Positions 11,902 through 25,868 of a stretch of DNA of 64,000 nt are shown here, in pieces (positions within the stretch are counted from its first letter, which is position 1; the number at the start of each line of letters is the position of its first letter). This DNA is from Dipetalonema caudispina. Its lineage: Eukaryota > Nematoda > Chromadorea > Rhabditida > Onchocercidae. The stretch spans positions 144,264 to 208,263 of the forward strand of contig JABVXV010000067.1 in NCBI GenBank assembly GCA_013365325.1, read 5' to 3'. Below the pieces are notes generated by a model that saw nothing but the letters and a program-made list of their open reading frames with translations, searched no databases and was not told the DNA's origin. The translations under genes and the position numbers were made by a program.

Positions 11902-13674
11902 TTATCCGGTAAGAGTAGAGACGTACTTTTCGATATAGCGATTTGAAACGTTAACACTAGCAATAAAAACACAAATCCAAGATATAGAAGCAACGATGAA
12001 TAAAAGCCAATTAAGAATGCGGAAAGTTTGCTTTTTGCTGTACACCATCAATTTCTCCGAAACTGCAGAATTAATAAAATCCAATCTCGTTTTTTTTTTT
12101 TTTTTTTCCACATTATAATAAGCATTTAGAGATTTTACAATTAGAAATTTAAGCATCTCAAGCAATCAAAAAGCAGTTGACATATTTTTCTTCCAATTTA
12201 TCCGAAGAGCTATGCAGACTCTTCTGGTTTAGCTTAGTAATAAAGTTTGAACTTTAATTAAAAAGTCATAGTGCTATCAAGTGTAAAATTAAGTAACACC
12301 AAGTACCGTTAATATTCTGAATGCATGGACGATAACAATTCTTTAAAATCTGTTGCTATGGATACAAGTGTTTCCATCAACATGGTGATGTACACATTTC
12401 CCAAAGATTTCAAGAAACATGAATAACAGCAGAGTTGAATTTGAAATCAGAACATACTTTTGAATAAATGTGTATATGCTGTTTCTATTTCCAAATTTAC
12501 CAATGAAACAGCAAAAGATGTTGAAATCTCATAACATCAATCCTGATAGATTCGTTTATGATAATTCATTGAAATTAGATTTCCTGTTCAGAACATGTGG
12601 ATTCACGTTACATTTTCGCTGATTCTGTGCAGAAAACTTGGGGATATTTTTAAAAATAATTCAAGCAAATATAATAAAGTTATACATTGGATGTATGTAG
12701 TAATATTGGAAGTTATTCGTGCTACGATTTGGATATCTATAGATTTCTGATGCTACAATTTCAAAACATAAATAACCGGAATCTAATATAAAAAATATCC
12801 TTGTGACCAATCTTGCTCTTTACCATCAAATATCAAATCAAAACAAGAAAAAAGAAGAGAAAAAAAAAAAAAAAACGTTACGACAGGATTTTTTCACCGA
12901 AATATTTTATTGGCAATAATAATTTATTTCCTAACATAAGCATAAACATAATACAACGTAAAGCAATAAGATTGCGCACAACAGTGACTCAGAAAAATCT
13001 GAATTTCACTGTTCAAAGAAAGTTCACAATACAGCAGTCAAACTGTCATCAAAAAATAATAAAACACAGAACGAATGAAATTCTTGGCTAATGTTATTAC
13101 GGTTAGATCGGATAATGGCCAGATTTTTCTGACCGTTATTAGCTGATCTTGAAATAATCGATGAATCCCATGATCTCATTATCCTCACAGAGGGAAATTC
13201 TCATCAAGGAGGGCGTTTTTATGCTTCATTTCAGAACAAGACTATGCTACAATGTATAAATATTTTCGAATTAGTGTTGATTAGTATTACTAACCTGGAA
13301 AACGGAGAATTAATGTTCTGAAGGCCTCAACGAACATATGTAACAGAATTGATACATCACTATATTAGTTCTCTAATTTTGCCTTAATATGAAAGTTAAC
13401 CATTTGCATCCTTGGAAGATCTTTCAAAACCAGAAAAAAATTCATACTAAGCCTTGGATCGATACTAAACTGGTCCACAGCTGAGGTCCCGGAAAAATAC
13501 GAATTGAAGAAAAGGTATGCGATCATTCTACTGAAACAAGAGTGTAAGGTAATAAGTTGACAGAAAAGTTAGTATAAATAAGTTCATTATGTTACCCAGA
13601 AAAAATTGAATTTGTTCATAACAGGCAATAGGAAGATCTAATAGATGAGTAGTTAACATGGTTAAGCTAATACG
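11902..13674. other. intergenic region between TMEM231 and KIDINS220
   Basis: About 1.8 kb between two genes on the minus strand. It probably holds the TMEM231 promoter and 5' leader. A minus-strand frame at 11902-12060 with one hydrophobic segment is treated as doubtful. An A run lies at about 12858-12875 and a T run near 12091-12108. No other coding signal was seen. Confidence 0.45.
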
Positions 13675-13675
13675 T

Positions 13676-16600
13676 TTATTGTGATTGTCCACAGCTATTA
13701 TTTTGGAAGAGCTATGGAAAAAAGTCATTAATCATCATGACTGTAATTAAAAATATTTAGCATTGAAAGTGGTTTGAAAGGACTCACCTTTTTCGCTGTT
13801 TGCTGATTATCGGGAATATTCAGGATAATTGGTAGATGAGTCCGAGATACCGATCGACTATGCGTCCCCATATGGCTCACATCGGAATGAACTGAATCCA
13901 CATGCATTACGTTCCCCGTTTCTTCCCTTAAGTTGTATTTTCTGTTTGCACAAGATAAAATTACCAAAAAATCAAAATGATGGGAAGAAAAAAGAAAAAC
14001 AGAAAGCATATTTGGAATAGTTTTCGAAGACCAAAGAGAGAACATTCTACTTCCAACGCGAATGTTTTCTCTGTTCAGCTTGGAAATATTCGCTACACCA
14101 TAAAGTCATTCGCATATTTCGAAGAAAGATATTCCTAAACCAAAGAAAGTCCAAAACAAAACCTAATTTTTATGATCAAAGTTTGCCATGAGGTACTACT
14201 GCGTTCTTAGCCAAGCTGTAAAATGTGAGAATCCCACAAACCTTGACTATTCGGGATAGTATCATAGATGATCTTGAATTAAATGTTGCCGGGGATTTTA
14301 TTCCGACATTTTTAATCAATTAACAGCATGCATTACGTAAATATTATATTATAGTTTAAATTATTTTGTGCAAGAAAAAGATGCAAAGACAGAACAGTTC
14401 AAGAGCAAATAGTAATGTATAAATAACATGCAGGGTTAGTAAAAATCTGTAGCTCTACTGCCTATTGTTTTACCAAATTTAAACTATTATTACTTAATAG
14501 AATGAGAGTAGATAATAGAATTGCTAAAGTCGACCAACAGGTGCAAATATATGAATATCCCCATTTTTCATCCCCAACTGTATCTGTTATTATTTCCATT
14601 CACAACAGTGATATTTGCTCGAAGTAACATTCATTAATCGGAATTTCCAATGAAACTTATCACAAACAGAAAAAGCAAGCCAAAATGAGTGTATGGATAA
14701 AAATATGACGAAATCGAGATAAAAAGGAATTAGGAAAATGAGAGGCAACCAGGATTTTGAACGCTAAGTTCCATGTTTCAGTATTAATCTCCAATGATCT
14801 CATCCATATCCACTAAAAGCCCATATTTTTAGAATGTCATAAATGTTAGAGCCATGCCAAATATAATCAGATTAAAAACAAGTGCAGCCAACATCACACA
14901 CGATACCTTTTATATCGGTGTTGAAGGCCATACCGTGCTCGTCTCGTCTTTACATTCATATTTTCACTTCTGACATTAATTTTTGTTAAAGAAATAAATG
15001 AAAAGCTATGAAAATCTTCTGAAATAATTTAGGAATTTTATATTCATTAAATTATTCCCTCCATTCTCCAGAAAATTCAGTCTTCTCAATAATTTCTTCA
15101 ACCACATCAATGACATTAAAAGCATCGCGTACTGAAAGCTCGAACGATGTTAGTAAAGAAATTTTGGGAAATCTAAAAATTTGCGCACAACTCTTCTTGG
15201 CATATAAAAAGTTCCGAAATAATGACATGTAACTAATGTATGGTAAATCTTTCAGAGGAAAAAATTTTTCACAGTTACTGTCAACTCATTTCAAATCTTT
15301 GTTTGGAAAGATTTCTTGAACTGAAAATGGAAACGAACGATGCTAACGAAAAAATGAATGCCCTGAACACTAAAATCGGAGATAAAAATCAATGAAGTTC
15401 TTGTTCTAGTTTCCGACCACATGCGAGAAATTATAAGCAACATTATTCGGACAATAAACATAACGCGAATATGTATCAAAGATTTCGATAGAATTTTTGT
15501 GATGAAAATCTTGTTAAGCGCCAATTGCTGTTAACCGTTTTATTTCTTACACTTTACAACAGCTCCATATCCCGCAATTCATGGATTTTTTAAGTAGAAA
15601 CATGAAATAGAAACAAACTCACCGGGTTTGCGAAACAGACTCAGATTCTAACAAATTCTCGTATGATCCGCAAATACTTTCAGTGCTATCTCGTTCCGAC
15701 GCAACTCCATCATTAAAATGAACGGATGGTGCAGAAGAAGCAGGAAGTACGTCATCTACTTCTGCAATATCCATTCCAGAAAAACTTTCTAGTATCCATT
15801 GATGACCACCTTCTATTTCTGCCTAAATCTCAAGAATTAAAGTTATTATTATTAAAAAGATACTACATAAAAATTTTCAAAAAGTGAACCTTTGTATTAT
15901 ACTCGCGTTAATTCCTCTGTATTCTGATAGAATGAAAAGTAATAAATCAGTGATCAATGATAAATCTTCCACAAAACAGCTTCAGGGTAAGTAACGCAAG
16001 GAAAAAAACTATACGTAAGAATTGAGACATATTAGTTATTTGGGATTCTAAGTCCACGACAGCCTTATACCAATCGTTATTTATTATTAGTATTGGCAAA
16101 TAACAGCTCCTGTCGTACAATCGTGGTAACATCAGATATTTCATCTAACTGCACCCTCAACATTATGAACTCAAAATACCACTGTAGATTTAAATTATAC
16201 TTGATCTAAAAAAGACGATCAAGTCTGTTAACTACGTTATTATAAAAACAGAGGCAATAGGAAAGCTAGATTAACTGGTGTTTCAGCTCCAATCTCTATT
16301 ACTATTATTCGGAATGTCTACGATCAACAGATAAATTTGCATCTAAATTAATCATCATTTGGCACTTAGGTTTAGGAAAAAAATAACCTGTACAACAAGC
16401 CGATCTTTTTGTTCTTGTATTGAATTAGGAGAAGTTGATATTGCTAAAGGAGGCATGGGTGACATCAATGGAGGAGTTTCAACAGTATCCAGGAGCATCA
16501 TTGGTTTCCAAGTCCGAAGCGTCTCAATTAATAATTTCATCAACGTCCAATCACCCAAATTTAACTGCAGATTGAAAAGTTGATTTTCAAAATTACCTGT

Positions 16601-19600
16601 TTAAAACTACCAATATTTCCTTTTAGTTAATCCTCACTTTTTGTCATCAAAACAAACAACTAAAAACAGAACTGCAACTAACTCCAGAAACAAAGAGAAA
16701 AATCCCACGTGAAATTAAAAAGCAAATATCTGACAGTCTCGAGTTAGAGATAAAGATCAACTGGAAGTCGATAAACTTCACCAATCATGTTTTGAAAACT
16801 CATGCATTTTTTAAATATCTTTGGCAATTTCGTTATTGATAAAGAAAATATTATGGAACTATTTCTCTAATTCTAAGCTTAGACTTATAACTCAGTTTAG
16901 CAGGAATCCTAATAGAATTCTCGTGTCAACCTAAAATCAAGAAAAGCTATCAAAATAATCAAACATTTTTGAAGACTACAGATTTCGGAACTTGAGCGAT
17001 TCTTGATTTCCATCAAGAAATTAGGGGAACTTTTCAAAATTTTTTGAATTGATCTATAAAATGCAAGTAGAGAAAACCTTAAGAGTTTCTTGCACTTCCG
17101 ACAAATCACATGCTGACAAAACAAGACCGGTAAGATTGGATGCACTCATTTTTTCAGCAATAACACTTGTTCGTTCACTTGGAATATCTAACTTTTTCAC
17201 TAGGTCAATTATGTCTGACAATTTCATTTCAACAAGTGGTACTTCAATTTCTCGCCAAGTGTTCTTATCCTGAAATTTGAGAAAGTGGTATAAAAAAACA
17301 AGAGAAGTTGAGAAATAGCTGAACATAAATGAGATGTCGGGATATAAACCTATGAAATATTTTTCATGCAAAAAAAACCTTCTCAAATTCCCTACCCTAA
17401 AATTTGGACTTGATCAAAATTTTTTGACTGGGATTTCAAAATCCAAATTTAAATTCAACTAAAAGTCTAGCTTACACTGACAGAAATAAATTATAAAGTG
17501 GGTGAAAGAAAGCAAAATACATCACTTACTTTAAAAAGATGCCAAGCAGGACCGGAGATTATTAAACCAGACAGATTGGACGGTCGACTAGCGAATGATT
17601 TGGCCGGTTGTGTGGTACCAATACGACATTCTAAAAAGTTAATGTAAAATAAAACTGTAATTTCAAAAAATTATTTATTATTACTGCGGACGCCGTACTT
17701 TTTTTATAATTTTTGTATTTAATTTTCTTCGAAAAAGCAAAACAACTTAAGAAGTTTTAATAATAAAATTCTTTTAAAAAATCTACCTCTGATGAGCTTT
17801 CTAAGATAAGGATCCAAATTGGATGTACACGGGACAAAACGACGAACGTGTCCGACAGTCAATTGCTCTGGACCAATCATGGATGCTTGTTCCAGAAAAG
17901 ATTCAAAATTATCCGGATTTCGATCCAGATCTATTAGTGGATCTTTCTTCGGGATTTGTTGCTTCAGATGGTTGTAGAGCTATAAAAGAGCTATAAAAGT
18001 CTATAGCATGTCTAAAACAAAAGGTCAGAAAGATGCTAAATAGATGGAAAAAAAACCTTTGCAAGCGGATATGAATCATGTGGGATATCCAACGCATGGT
18101 CAATAAGCCAACACATCCTGGATGGCCACTGCTCAATTAGGCTAACCCAATACCCAAGTGAAACCCATGAAAATTCAATTTCAAATGCACGCATCAATCT
18201 GAAAAGAGAACGGATTGGAAAAAATACAATATACAGTTTAATTAAATTTAGATTTGGTGATATAATAAAAGTCGAACGCGGAATAAAGAGCCACAGTTGA
18301 ATTAGATTTGCATCTTTCAAGCTTGGCATTAATTTTTACTAACCGTCCAGTTAACGTAAGCGCATTGACAATGCGCTTCATTGACCGTGGATTCATATTA
18401 GAGAAATAGTCATCCGCTATTAATGAACGGCTTAATCCACGAGTTCCTACAACCGTCACTTTTCTTGATGATTTTCCTTCGAAGCCTTCTCGCAGGGATA
18501 TGTAAGATCCTGGAAATTCTTATCCAATGATTTTGTAATTTTAAAATCCATCAAAATTCATCGTCCCCAAAAAACTGTTGTTTTGTATTTGATCGCTACT
18601 ATGCACTCACCACTAAACTAAAATATAAACTTGATATTTTTTGCAAAATACACTTCGAACTGCAGAAATATAACCATGAAAAGTATCTTGTCGCTTGAAT
18701 CTTTCCTTCCAATCAGCTAAGCTTTCTCTTCTGTTGTGTAAATTTGTTTGGAGTTGTCGAATGGCAGAATTATGCAGATAAAATGGCATATTAATGATGT
18801 TCTGAAAGCAATGAAGCAGTTTCGATTTGAATTGTTCGAAAGATTTTAAATGTTCCATGATATTTTACTAAAATCCATTGATCAAATGTCATCGCAATTC
18901 CTTCCCAAAATATGTCCCCATCTTTGTTTCATTATTTATTTTTATGATTTCTAATTTTACTACATGCTTTCTATTTGTAACTTTATTATATTTGGTCGAA
19001 TTATTTTCAAAAAAATTCCTAAGACTTCTTCATAAGATCAGTTAAGTTACAAATTCAAGCTACTTCTACAAGTTTACTCATTCCCGGAATCACTTACTAC
19101 CTTTTGGGAATGCCTCAAAACATTTCAAAAAATTTCCAAATTATTTCAATCTTCATGTACTAGAATATCAACAACCTTGAGGTAATCATGTCCAGTAAGC
19201 TCAGTTCCTGCTAGTGCAGAATGCATGCTATGATTCACAGCCGAAATAATAATATGTGGATCAACAGCAATAGTTACTACAAATGGTCGATCAGCATGAG
19301 TACAAAATAATAGTTCCAGCGCATCTAAAGTTTGTACCATGCGTTCCTAAAATAATATCTTATGGAAAAAAATGATCTGACTTGATTTCATTTTTTTTAA
19401 CGGACAAAAACTCTGCTTAATGTCTTACACTAATAAGACAAAGAGACTAAAGAAAAAAAAAGCTTCGAATGTAATGTAATGTACGGTAAGATCATAGTAA
19501 TGGAAATGAGACCTATCACAACCACAACAACCATATCATGATCAGTAAAACAATAATCGACAATGCTAGTGGTTTCATTGGAAAATATAATTTCAGAAAA

Positions 19601-22600
19601 TTAAAACTGTTATAGTGAAATTCAATATATGAATTAGTTTTAAAAAACATTCAAAAAACACACCGATATCATAATAAATTATATAAAAGTTACCTGCTCA
19701 CAATTATCAAGGCCATCAACTACAACAATTAATCGAGTCTGGCTGTTTGTGAAGAAGTCGAGCGAGCGAATCATGTTGGCCAATAGGTTAACCTAAGGAA
19801 TTTCCAAAAGGCTGAATTTCTTGAACAGTAGGTCAACACAACTCATATTTGACATCTGTTTTATTGAAAACATAGATCTTAAAATCGAAAAGATGAATAC
19901 GAAATGTAACAAATTAAAGTATTGCACTAAAACTGAAGAAAGTAAAAAAGAAGAAATAAAAACAGTGAACATGAATGGGAAAGTTCCAAAATATTTCCAG
20001 TGTGTCATAAAATTGTGTAGAAAACCTTTAAGACAAAAGAAAAATAAGAAGTAAGCTTCACCTCATGCTGCAATTTTTGCATAAATCCTTCAAAACGCAA
20101 TTTGTTGATTTTCTGTGCCGCAATATTTATGCGTTTCTTTGGCATATTGACAAATCCATACACAAAAAGAAGATAAAGTGGATATAAAGTAAGCACCATT
20201 GCGATAGCGAAGAACGATATGGACCCAAATAAATAACTATAAATTATATTTACATAAGGTATGCTCATTTTCTCGCTAACATTTTTAACAAAACAATTAA
20301 TTTAGTTCCGTTATAAAGTGCCAAAATAAAAGTATCTTTTTAAATTAGAATGTAATGAGTCTGTAATACCGTCAAGTTTTTTAAAACCATTCACTGAATA
20401 ATAGAATTACCTGCTCGAAGGAAAAGGAACATTTAACTTCAACAGTTTTCACTTTTTGAAAACCAGTAACGGAAATGAACTACTGTTCTAGAAACTTATG
20501 TCTCATTTTGAACTATAAAAAAAAACTTATTTAAATAATGCTGAACCTAGACTGAAGATCCATTCCACCGTAAAGCCATAATGTAAGGAGAATTAAAGCT
20601 GTACTGATTGAGTGCAAGAACAATAACACCATCAGAGTAACCGGTACACCACATGCGCGTCGTGTTTTGGGTTTGTTGCCACGCGCTAAAATGACAGTCA
20701 TTTTCTTGACATATGTATGGATGCTAAACTATCAGCAAACGCCGAAAGGAAAGCTTTGTCTATAACCACCTGCAATCGACCGGCAGAAAGAAAGATGGAA
20801 GAAGTAAATTCCTGCAGTAAATATCTGAAAAGTCCTGACAATCAATGACTCAAAATGCTGCTTATCTCCTAACTTTGGAAATAATTAGACTCTACTTTCA
20901 GTTTTTCTTCTCGAGACGAAGAAGTAACGAATTTTATGGAAAAATTTTATATAAACGAAGCATTTAAAATTTCCAATTTCATTAATTTGAATAGAAGTTG
21001 AAATATATATAGTAGAGAAATTTCAAAAACAGTTAGATACAAAGATTAGAAAGATATGAAGATGAAAGCTTACCAAATGAGACTTTCAAAGCGCAAAACA
21101 AGCGCACTGGAAGTGAACCAAAATGATTTTCAGCAGCTTCAAATAATGTAACAACGATTTTTGCTAGCGCCTGTTCACCACCAATTGACGATAAACGATG
21201 GTAATCAGCAAACAAGAAACTGAATGTGAACAAAAATTTTTTGAGTAATAGAGTTTTTCTTAAAATCAAGAAGGATTATAGCTTTATTCGCCAACATTAA
21301 TTAAAATTATTGCAGAAAGAGTTGTTACATAAGCAGAACTATACTGCCGTATTATTGCGAAAGTTAGATTAAATTTTCGGAAAATCAATCCAAACAATCA
21401 TTGCAGTAAACAAAGATATTAATGACGAAAAGGTAGAGAGACATCAGCATATTCCAAAGTTGAAAATGTTACATAATGATAGTGCAAAAACTGTTTTTTG
21501 GCACAGGTATTTTTTTAAAACTCACTGAATTGGAAGCTAAACAATCAAACATTTAAATTATCTGTTGTAAATGTAAAAGATAGAAATGAGACAATATACA
21601 ATATAAAGTAAATCGGTACTTACCTTACAGGACAGGAAAGGACATCCTTGTCTCGAACTGATGCACCATGTTGCAGTACAACATTTGATAGTAAACGCAT
21701 ATGTGCCAAAAATTTAGCAATCGAACGCGCAACATTTACGGATTTATTCCACCCTTTAACACTGTTTCCATAATAAATGAAGCCTGAAAAAGGACAAAAT
21801 AAAAAACTGGAAAACAAGCTGTATACAAATTTAAACACAAAAAATCACTTTCAGCATTCCACAAAGAATTTGCCAATTTGCCAAAATATTTATACATGAT
21901 AGTGGTGAAATACAATAATATGAGAAAATAAAAACTATTATAAAAACTGCACTGAAAGAGCTGTAGTACTTCGACATGAGTCGTCCCCACAAAAATTAAT
22001 AAACTTCAGGAGAAATTTGAAAATTGAAAAGACGTTTCCATTTGCTTGGATTCATCTGAAACTCTTGGAAATATAATTCCAAAAAATTCAAAGAGCTGAC
22101 CGTATAAAAGCATCCATAGAATGAACAGCAGCAAGCCAGAAGCAGCAACAGTAATAATATAATAACAATTTTGAAGAAAAGCAACAGCAGTGATTATGGT
22201 AAGTGTAAGCATTGCCATAAGAAGTGCTACTGAAAACACCAAAGACCAGGACCATGAAAGCTGTACTGCGTCGAGCCAGGACCTTGAAAATGACCGCATT
22301 GAATCTTTCATTTTGCCAAGAAGTACTGACTTTCCTGAACCCCACTTTGCATATAACCCTGAAAAACATTTTCCATATAAAACTCAAATCAAACAACCTA
22401 AAACTCAAAGATCTAAAACTTAAACTATGAGACAAGATGCCAGAAATAAAAAAAGCAAAAACGAAAATTAAAGCTAGTCTTACGTCCAAAATCTCGTTAA
22501 TTCATCTAAATTCTGTCAAGCAAGGTAAGATATCTTGTGCGATAATTACATGATTGCTCGAAAAGTTTGAAGAACTCATAGCTGTTAATCACGAATTGGT

Positions 22601-25600
22601 CACCGTTAATCATTTAACTTATTTAAGAAAATTTGACAGCTTACCGATGGTTAGTGGTAATGTTAGATTCGGTTCGCAAACAATATCAGCCAATACATTG
22701 CTGTAAATATCGTAGCCAAGCATAGCATCCACTTGTATTTCGGCATCCAGAGGTCCATAAATTAAGGGGATAATTGGCTGTGGATTTTCCTGATCAATTG
22801 AATATGGTGTCTGGCCAAGTTTGTTCGGTCTGTACAACAAGCGTGAATCCGATGGGTTCAATAGGAGGGACTGTGTTATTTTTCGTGATCTTGCACGTAA
22901 TGCCAGATGTAACACATTATCACCAGCATTATCTGTTGCCGAGACTTTTGCACCGGAATTTACCAATAGTTGACAGAAACCGACATGTCGATTTTTTACA
23001 GCGCGCAACAATGGTGTATCACCTTCCTGCAAAAAAGATTAATAAATGGCTTTATGATTCGAATAATTTGCAGAATTGAGAGCTCTGTAATCCAAGACTG
23101 ATGAAAAGAATGGGCGGACGAAGAACGATTGAAACAAGCTGTCAAATGATGGAGTAATCTCACTATGAATAGAAAAAAAATAAATAGCCTTCGCCAGATG
23201 ATCCAGCATCAATACATATGAAGTTAAAAAGTAATACGTAGGTATGTATATAGCAACTATGACACTCCAGTTCGACCATTGCCACAGTAAAACAGTACCG
23301 CAAATCTGATCAATAATTAGTCTAGTTTTTTCCCATGAAACATCTGGCAGTTACATGAAACAATCTTCTTTCATAAAAGTAAGAGCGTTTTAGTTACAGG
23401 CATCGGACTGCTAAATATGATTATCATTCAAATATATTAGATAAAAAATTGCGGTATTTTTGCGCCTTCTAAATTATAATTACTTCTAAAAAAAACCTTA
23501 TTTCTTATTTCCAAGTTTGGCTTCCTTTCTAATAAAGCAACTGCAATATCCATAAATGACTTATCGATAGCCAAATGAAGAGCTGTTCTATTCTCCTGAA
23601 AATTTGGTTTTTTTTTTTCTTGAAGTAATGTATGGGTGTAATTTACTAACTGGTTGCTTTCAACTATTTAAATAAAGATATGATTCAAACATATCGGAAC
23701 TGTGATTAAGTTTAAGATTTTCTTGAGATCGGTAGTTTTCAAGAACCATTTAAATCTATAAAAACAAAAATCTATAAAAACAATAATATGAGCATCTCCA
23801 GCAAAACAAGTAACTAGACAAAAACATCGACATACAGAATCCCTCGCATTAACATCAGCATGTTTTTCAAGAAGCAATCTCACAATTTCGACATTTCCTG
23901 ATCGTACAGCACCTGCCAAAATTGAGTTTCCAAACTGTAAAACAGCATTATTTCGCAAAAATTGATAAAGGAGAAAAACCAAATTTTCAGAAGAAATGAA
24001 CATGTACCCTGTCCACTGCATTTACATACGCCCCAAGCTGGATGAGCATCGACGCAATTTCCACATAACCTTCACGTGCAGCGATAGCAAGTGGTGAAAG
24101 ACCATTCTGCAAAATAATGATTCATACAAAATCAATCGTATCCAAACTCATCATAAAATTAGAGATAATATCAGAAAGCATGTTTAGTGGACCTGAAGAG
24201 ATTGCTGCTAATTTTTTAGAGAAAAGAAGAACAGAATATAGACCTGATCGACAGTGTTGATGTTTGGCTCCCTTGATAGTATCAATCTAACAACACCAAC
24301 GAAATTACCTCGCGTGGCCATCATTAAAGCAGTCGATCCATACTATAGATAATGAAATAGAAAACTTCTTGAAATATGAATTTTAAACAGCTTTTTGTTG
24401 GAATTTTGTTAGATTTCGAAATTAAAACAAAAACTGAAACTAAATACCATCCCAACAGCATCTAATTCAGCTCCAGCATCCAGCAATAACTCGATTATAG
24501 GCTTGTAACCTTTCCTTGCAGCCCAAATTAAAGCGGTACTTCCGAATTTATCACATGCATTTATCTGAAAAATCTATTAGTCTACAAGTTTTTCTACCAG
24601 TTAAAACGATAAGAAATTTGCACACTCCACAAATAATTTATCAATTTTTAAATATAAAACTCACCTCTGCACCAGCACCAATGAGTAATTCTACAAAATC
24701 TACATAACCACGTCCAGCAGCAACAATAAGTGGTGTTAAGCTATCTTCTTCATCAATAAGATTAACATGAGCCTTGAACTGGATTAGAAGCTGTGCACAT
24801 GCATAATGATTCTTGTATACAGCCCACATAAGTGGACTCCAGCCGAGCTACAATGCGGGAAATTCATTATTTTTACTTAAATCCTACTTTCAGTTTAATT
24901 CGTACAATTTATCTATCAATTTTTCTCGATTTCACGGAAAAAATTTGAGTTTTCGAATTCGGCTGAATCTTACCATATCAGAACTATCGACAGCTGCACC
25001 AGCTTCCAACAAGATTTTCACAATTTCTTCATAACCCATATAGGCCGCATCGAGAAGAGCAGTCCAACCATCCTTAAAAACTAAGTCCGTTCCATATATT
25101 TTAAAACAAGGTAGACATGTGCAATAAGCGATATGCTAAAGAAATGTTAATGGAGATTACATGGTTTTAAATATCCAAGACAGTGTCGCTGAGCAAGTAA
25201 ATTATTGCAGATAAAAATCTTTATTTGACACTCAAAATTCATTTATTCTATTAATCAAATAAGAACAAATGAATTCGGCTTGTCAAGATTTTACCATTGA
25301 CTGAATAACTTCAATCTTGTTTTCTCAATCTAGGTACTGTTTGTCCAATTTATTTCCCATCACCCTACGTTCGAATAACTTCGAAACCCGACGAATACCC
25401 ATCCAATGTACGAGGTATTCTAATAACCAAATATATTCCCTAATTTTTTTCGAAGATTAATACTAATCGTAGAAGGCATACAGCATCTGTATCCTCCAAA
25501 TCGAAATCACTGATGAAATCTCGAACAATGTCTGCTTGTCCCGTTCTGGCTGCAACTATGAGAACATTTTCATTGTCCTGCAGCAATACAACAGTTTATT

Positions 25601-25868
25601 TTAATTCACAGAAATTTGAATACTTCCAATCGATTACTCTCTCTCCAAAAAAAAAAAAAAAAAAAAAAACTTTATCTTTCGTCTAAAAACATTAACATTC
25701 TTGCTGTTGCTCCCGAATGTACGAATTCTTGCTTTCCAATAAATACAAGAAGAAAGAATATACCGCATTTCTCAGAGTACTGAAGTCCCGTTTTGCAAGA
25801 TTAGTACTTCGAAGCTGACCATTTTCTAGCAGAGAAAATAATTCTTCCGTTTTTGGATCGGTGGTCAT
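13676..25868 (-). CDS. KIDINS220: KIDINS220/ARMS: ankyrin repeats plus membrane-inserted KAP P-loop NTPase
   Basis: KIDINS220/ARMS is a membrane scaffold under neurotrophin/ephrin-type receptors and the founding animal member of the KAP NTPase family. I see 27 exons: 25764-25868, 25482-25577, 24974-25072, 24665-24847, 24448-24564, 24244-24342, 24008-24106, 23836-23934, 23497-23595, 22645-23026, 22101-22358, 21624-21783, 21074-21219, 20547-20685, 20062-20236, 19694-19792, 19176-19346, 18675-18801, 18344-18509, 18057-18198, 17787-17979, 17530-17630, 17078-17269, 16388-16564, 15623-15822, 13788-13941 and 13676-13711. Phases agree for about 1,337 residues. Ankyrin repeats fill residues 36-400; most of their exons are exactly 99 nt, one 33-residue repeat each. 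Walker A is LYAKWGSGKSVLL (about 465) and Walker B is RLIVVVDGLDNCEQ (about 785). Four hydrophobic segments split the KAP domain in exons 11, 14 and 15. A SAM-like region ends in LNLGDWTLMKLL. The last 11-residue exon (LFQNNSCGQSQ) is tentative; readthrough of the preceding donor would give another tail. Confidence 0.9.
19176..22358 (-). other. KIDINS220: KAP NTPase domain with transmembrane insertions
   Basis: The exon beginning at 22358 opens with the P-loop (WGSGKS). Two hydrophobic segments follow in the same exon (LVFSVALLMAMLTLTIITAV and a second ending LLLFILWMLLYG). FLFADYHRLSSIGGE, strongly conserved in the family, lies at about 21175-21219. Two more hydrophobic segments follow (20547-20685 and 20062-20236), then Walker B (VVVDGLDNCEQ) and the AVDPHIIISAVN and TGHDYLK motifs at 19176-19346. 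Both nucleotide-binding motifs are intact, so ATPase activity is plausible but not shown. Confidence 0.85.
22645..25577 (-). other. KIDINS220: ankyrin-repeat array of KIDINS220
   Basis: Nine exons encode stacked ankyrin repeats. Exons at 24974-25072, 24244-24342, 24008-24106, 23836-23934 and 23497-23595 are each 99 nt and phase 0/0. Each repeat carries the typical G-x-[ST]-[PA]-L-x-x-A pattern, for example NGLSPLAIAAREGY, DGWTALLDAAYMGY and LGWSPLMWAV. One exon per repeat with symmetric phase is what expansion by exon duplication would produce; that history is inference. The array leads directly into the KAP domain at DAMLGYDIYSNVLADIV in the 22645-23026 exon. Confidence 0.85.
25647..25669 (+). 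repeat. A homopolymer, about 23 bases, in KIDINS220 intron 1
   Basis: A plain A run on the plus strand, poly-T on the gene strand. It is absent from the duplicated copy at 26560-26790, so it probably expanded or contracted after the duplication. Confidence 0.75.

Noticed and set aside
22190..22430. Two plus-strand open frames of about 70 codons
   Set aside because: Both lie antisense to the P-loop and transmembrane exon of KIDINS220 and have no recognisable features.
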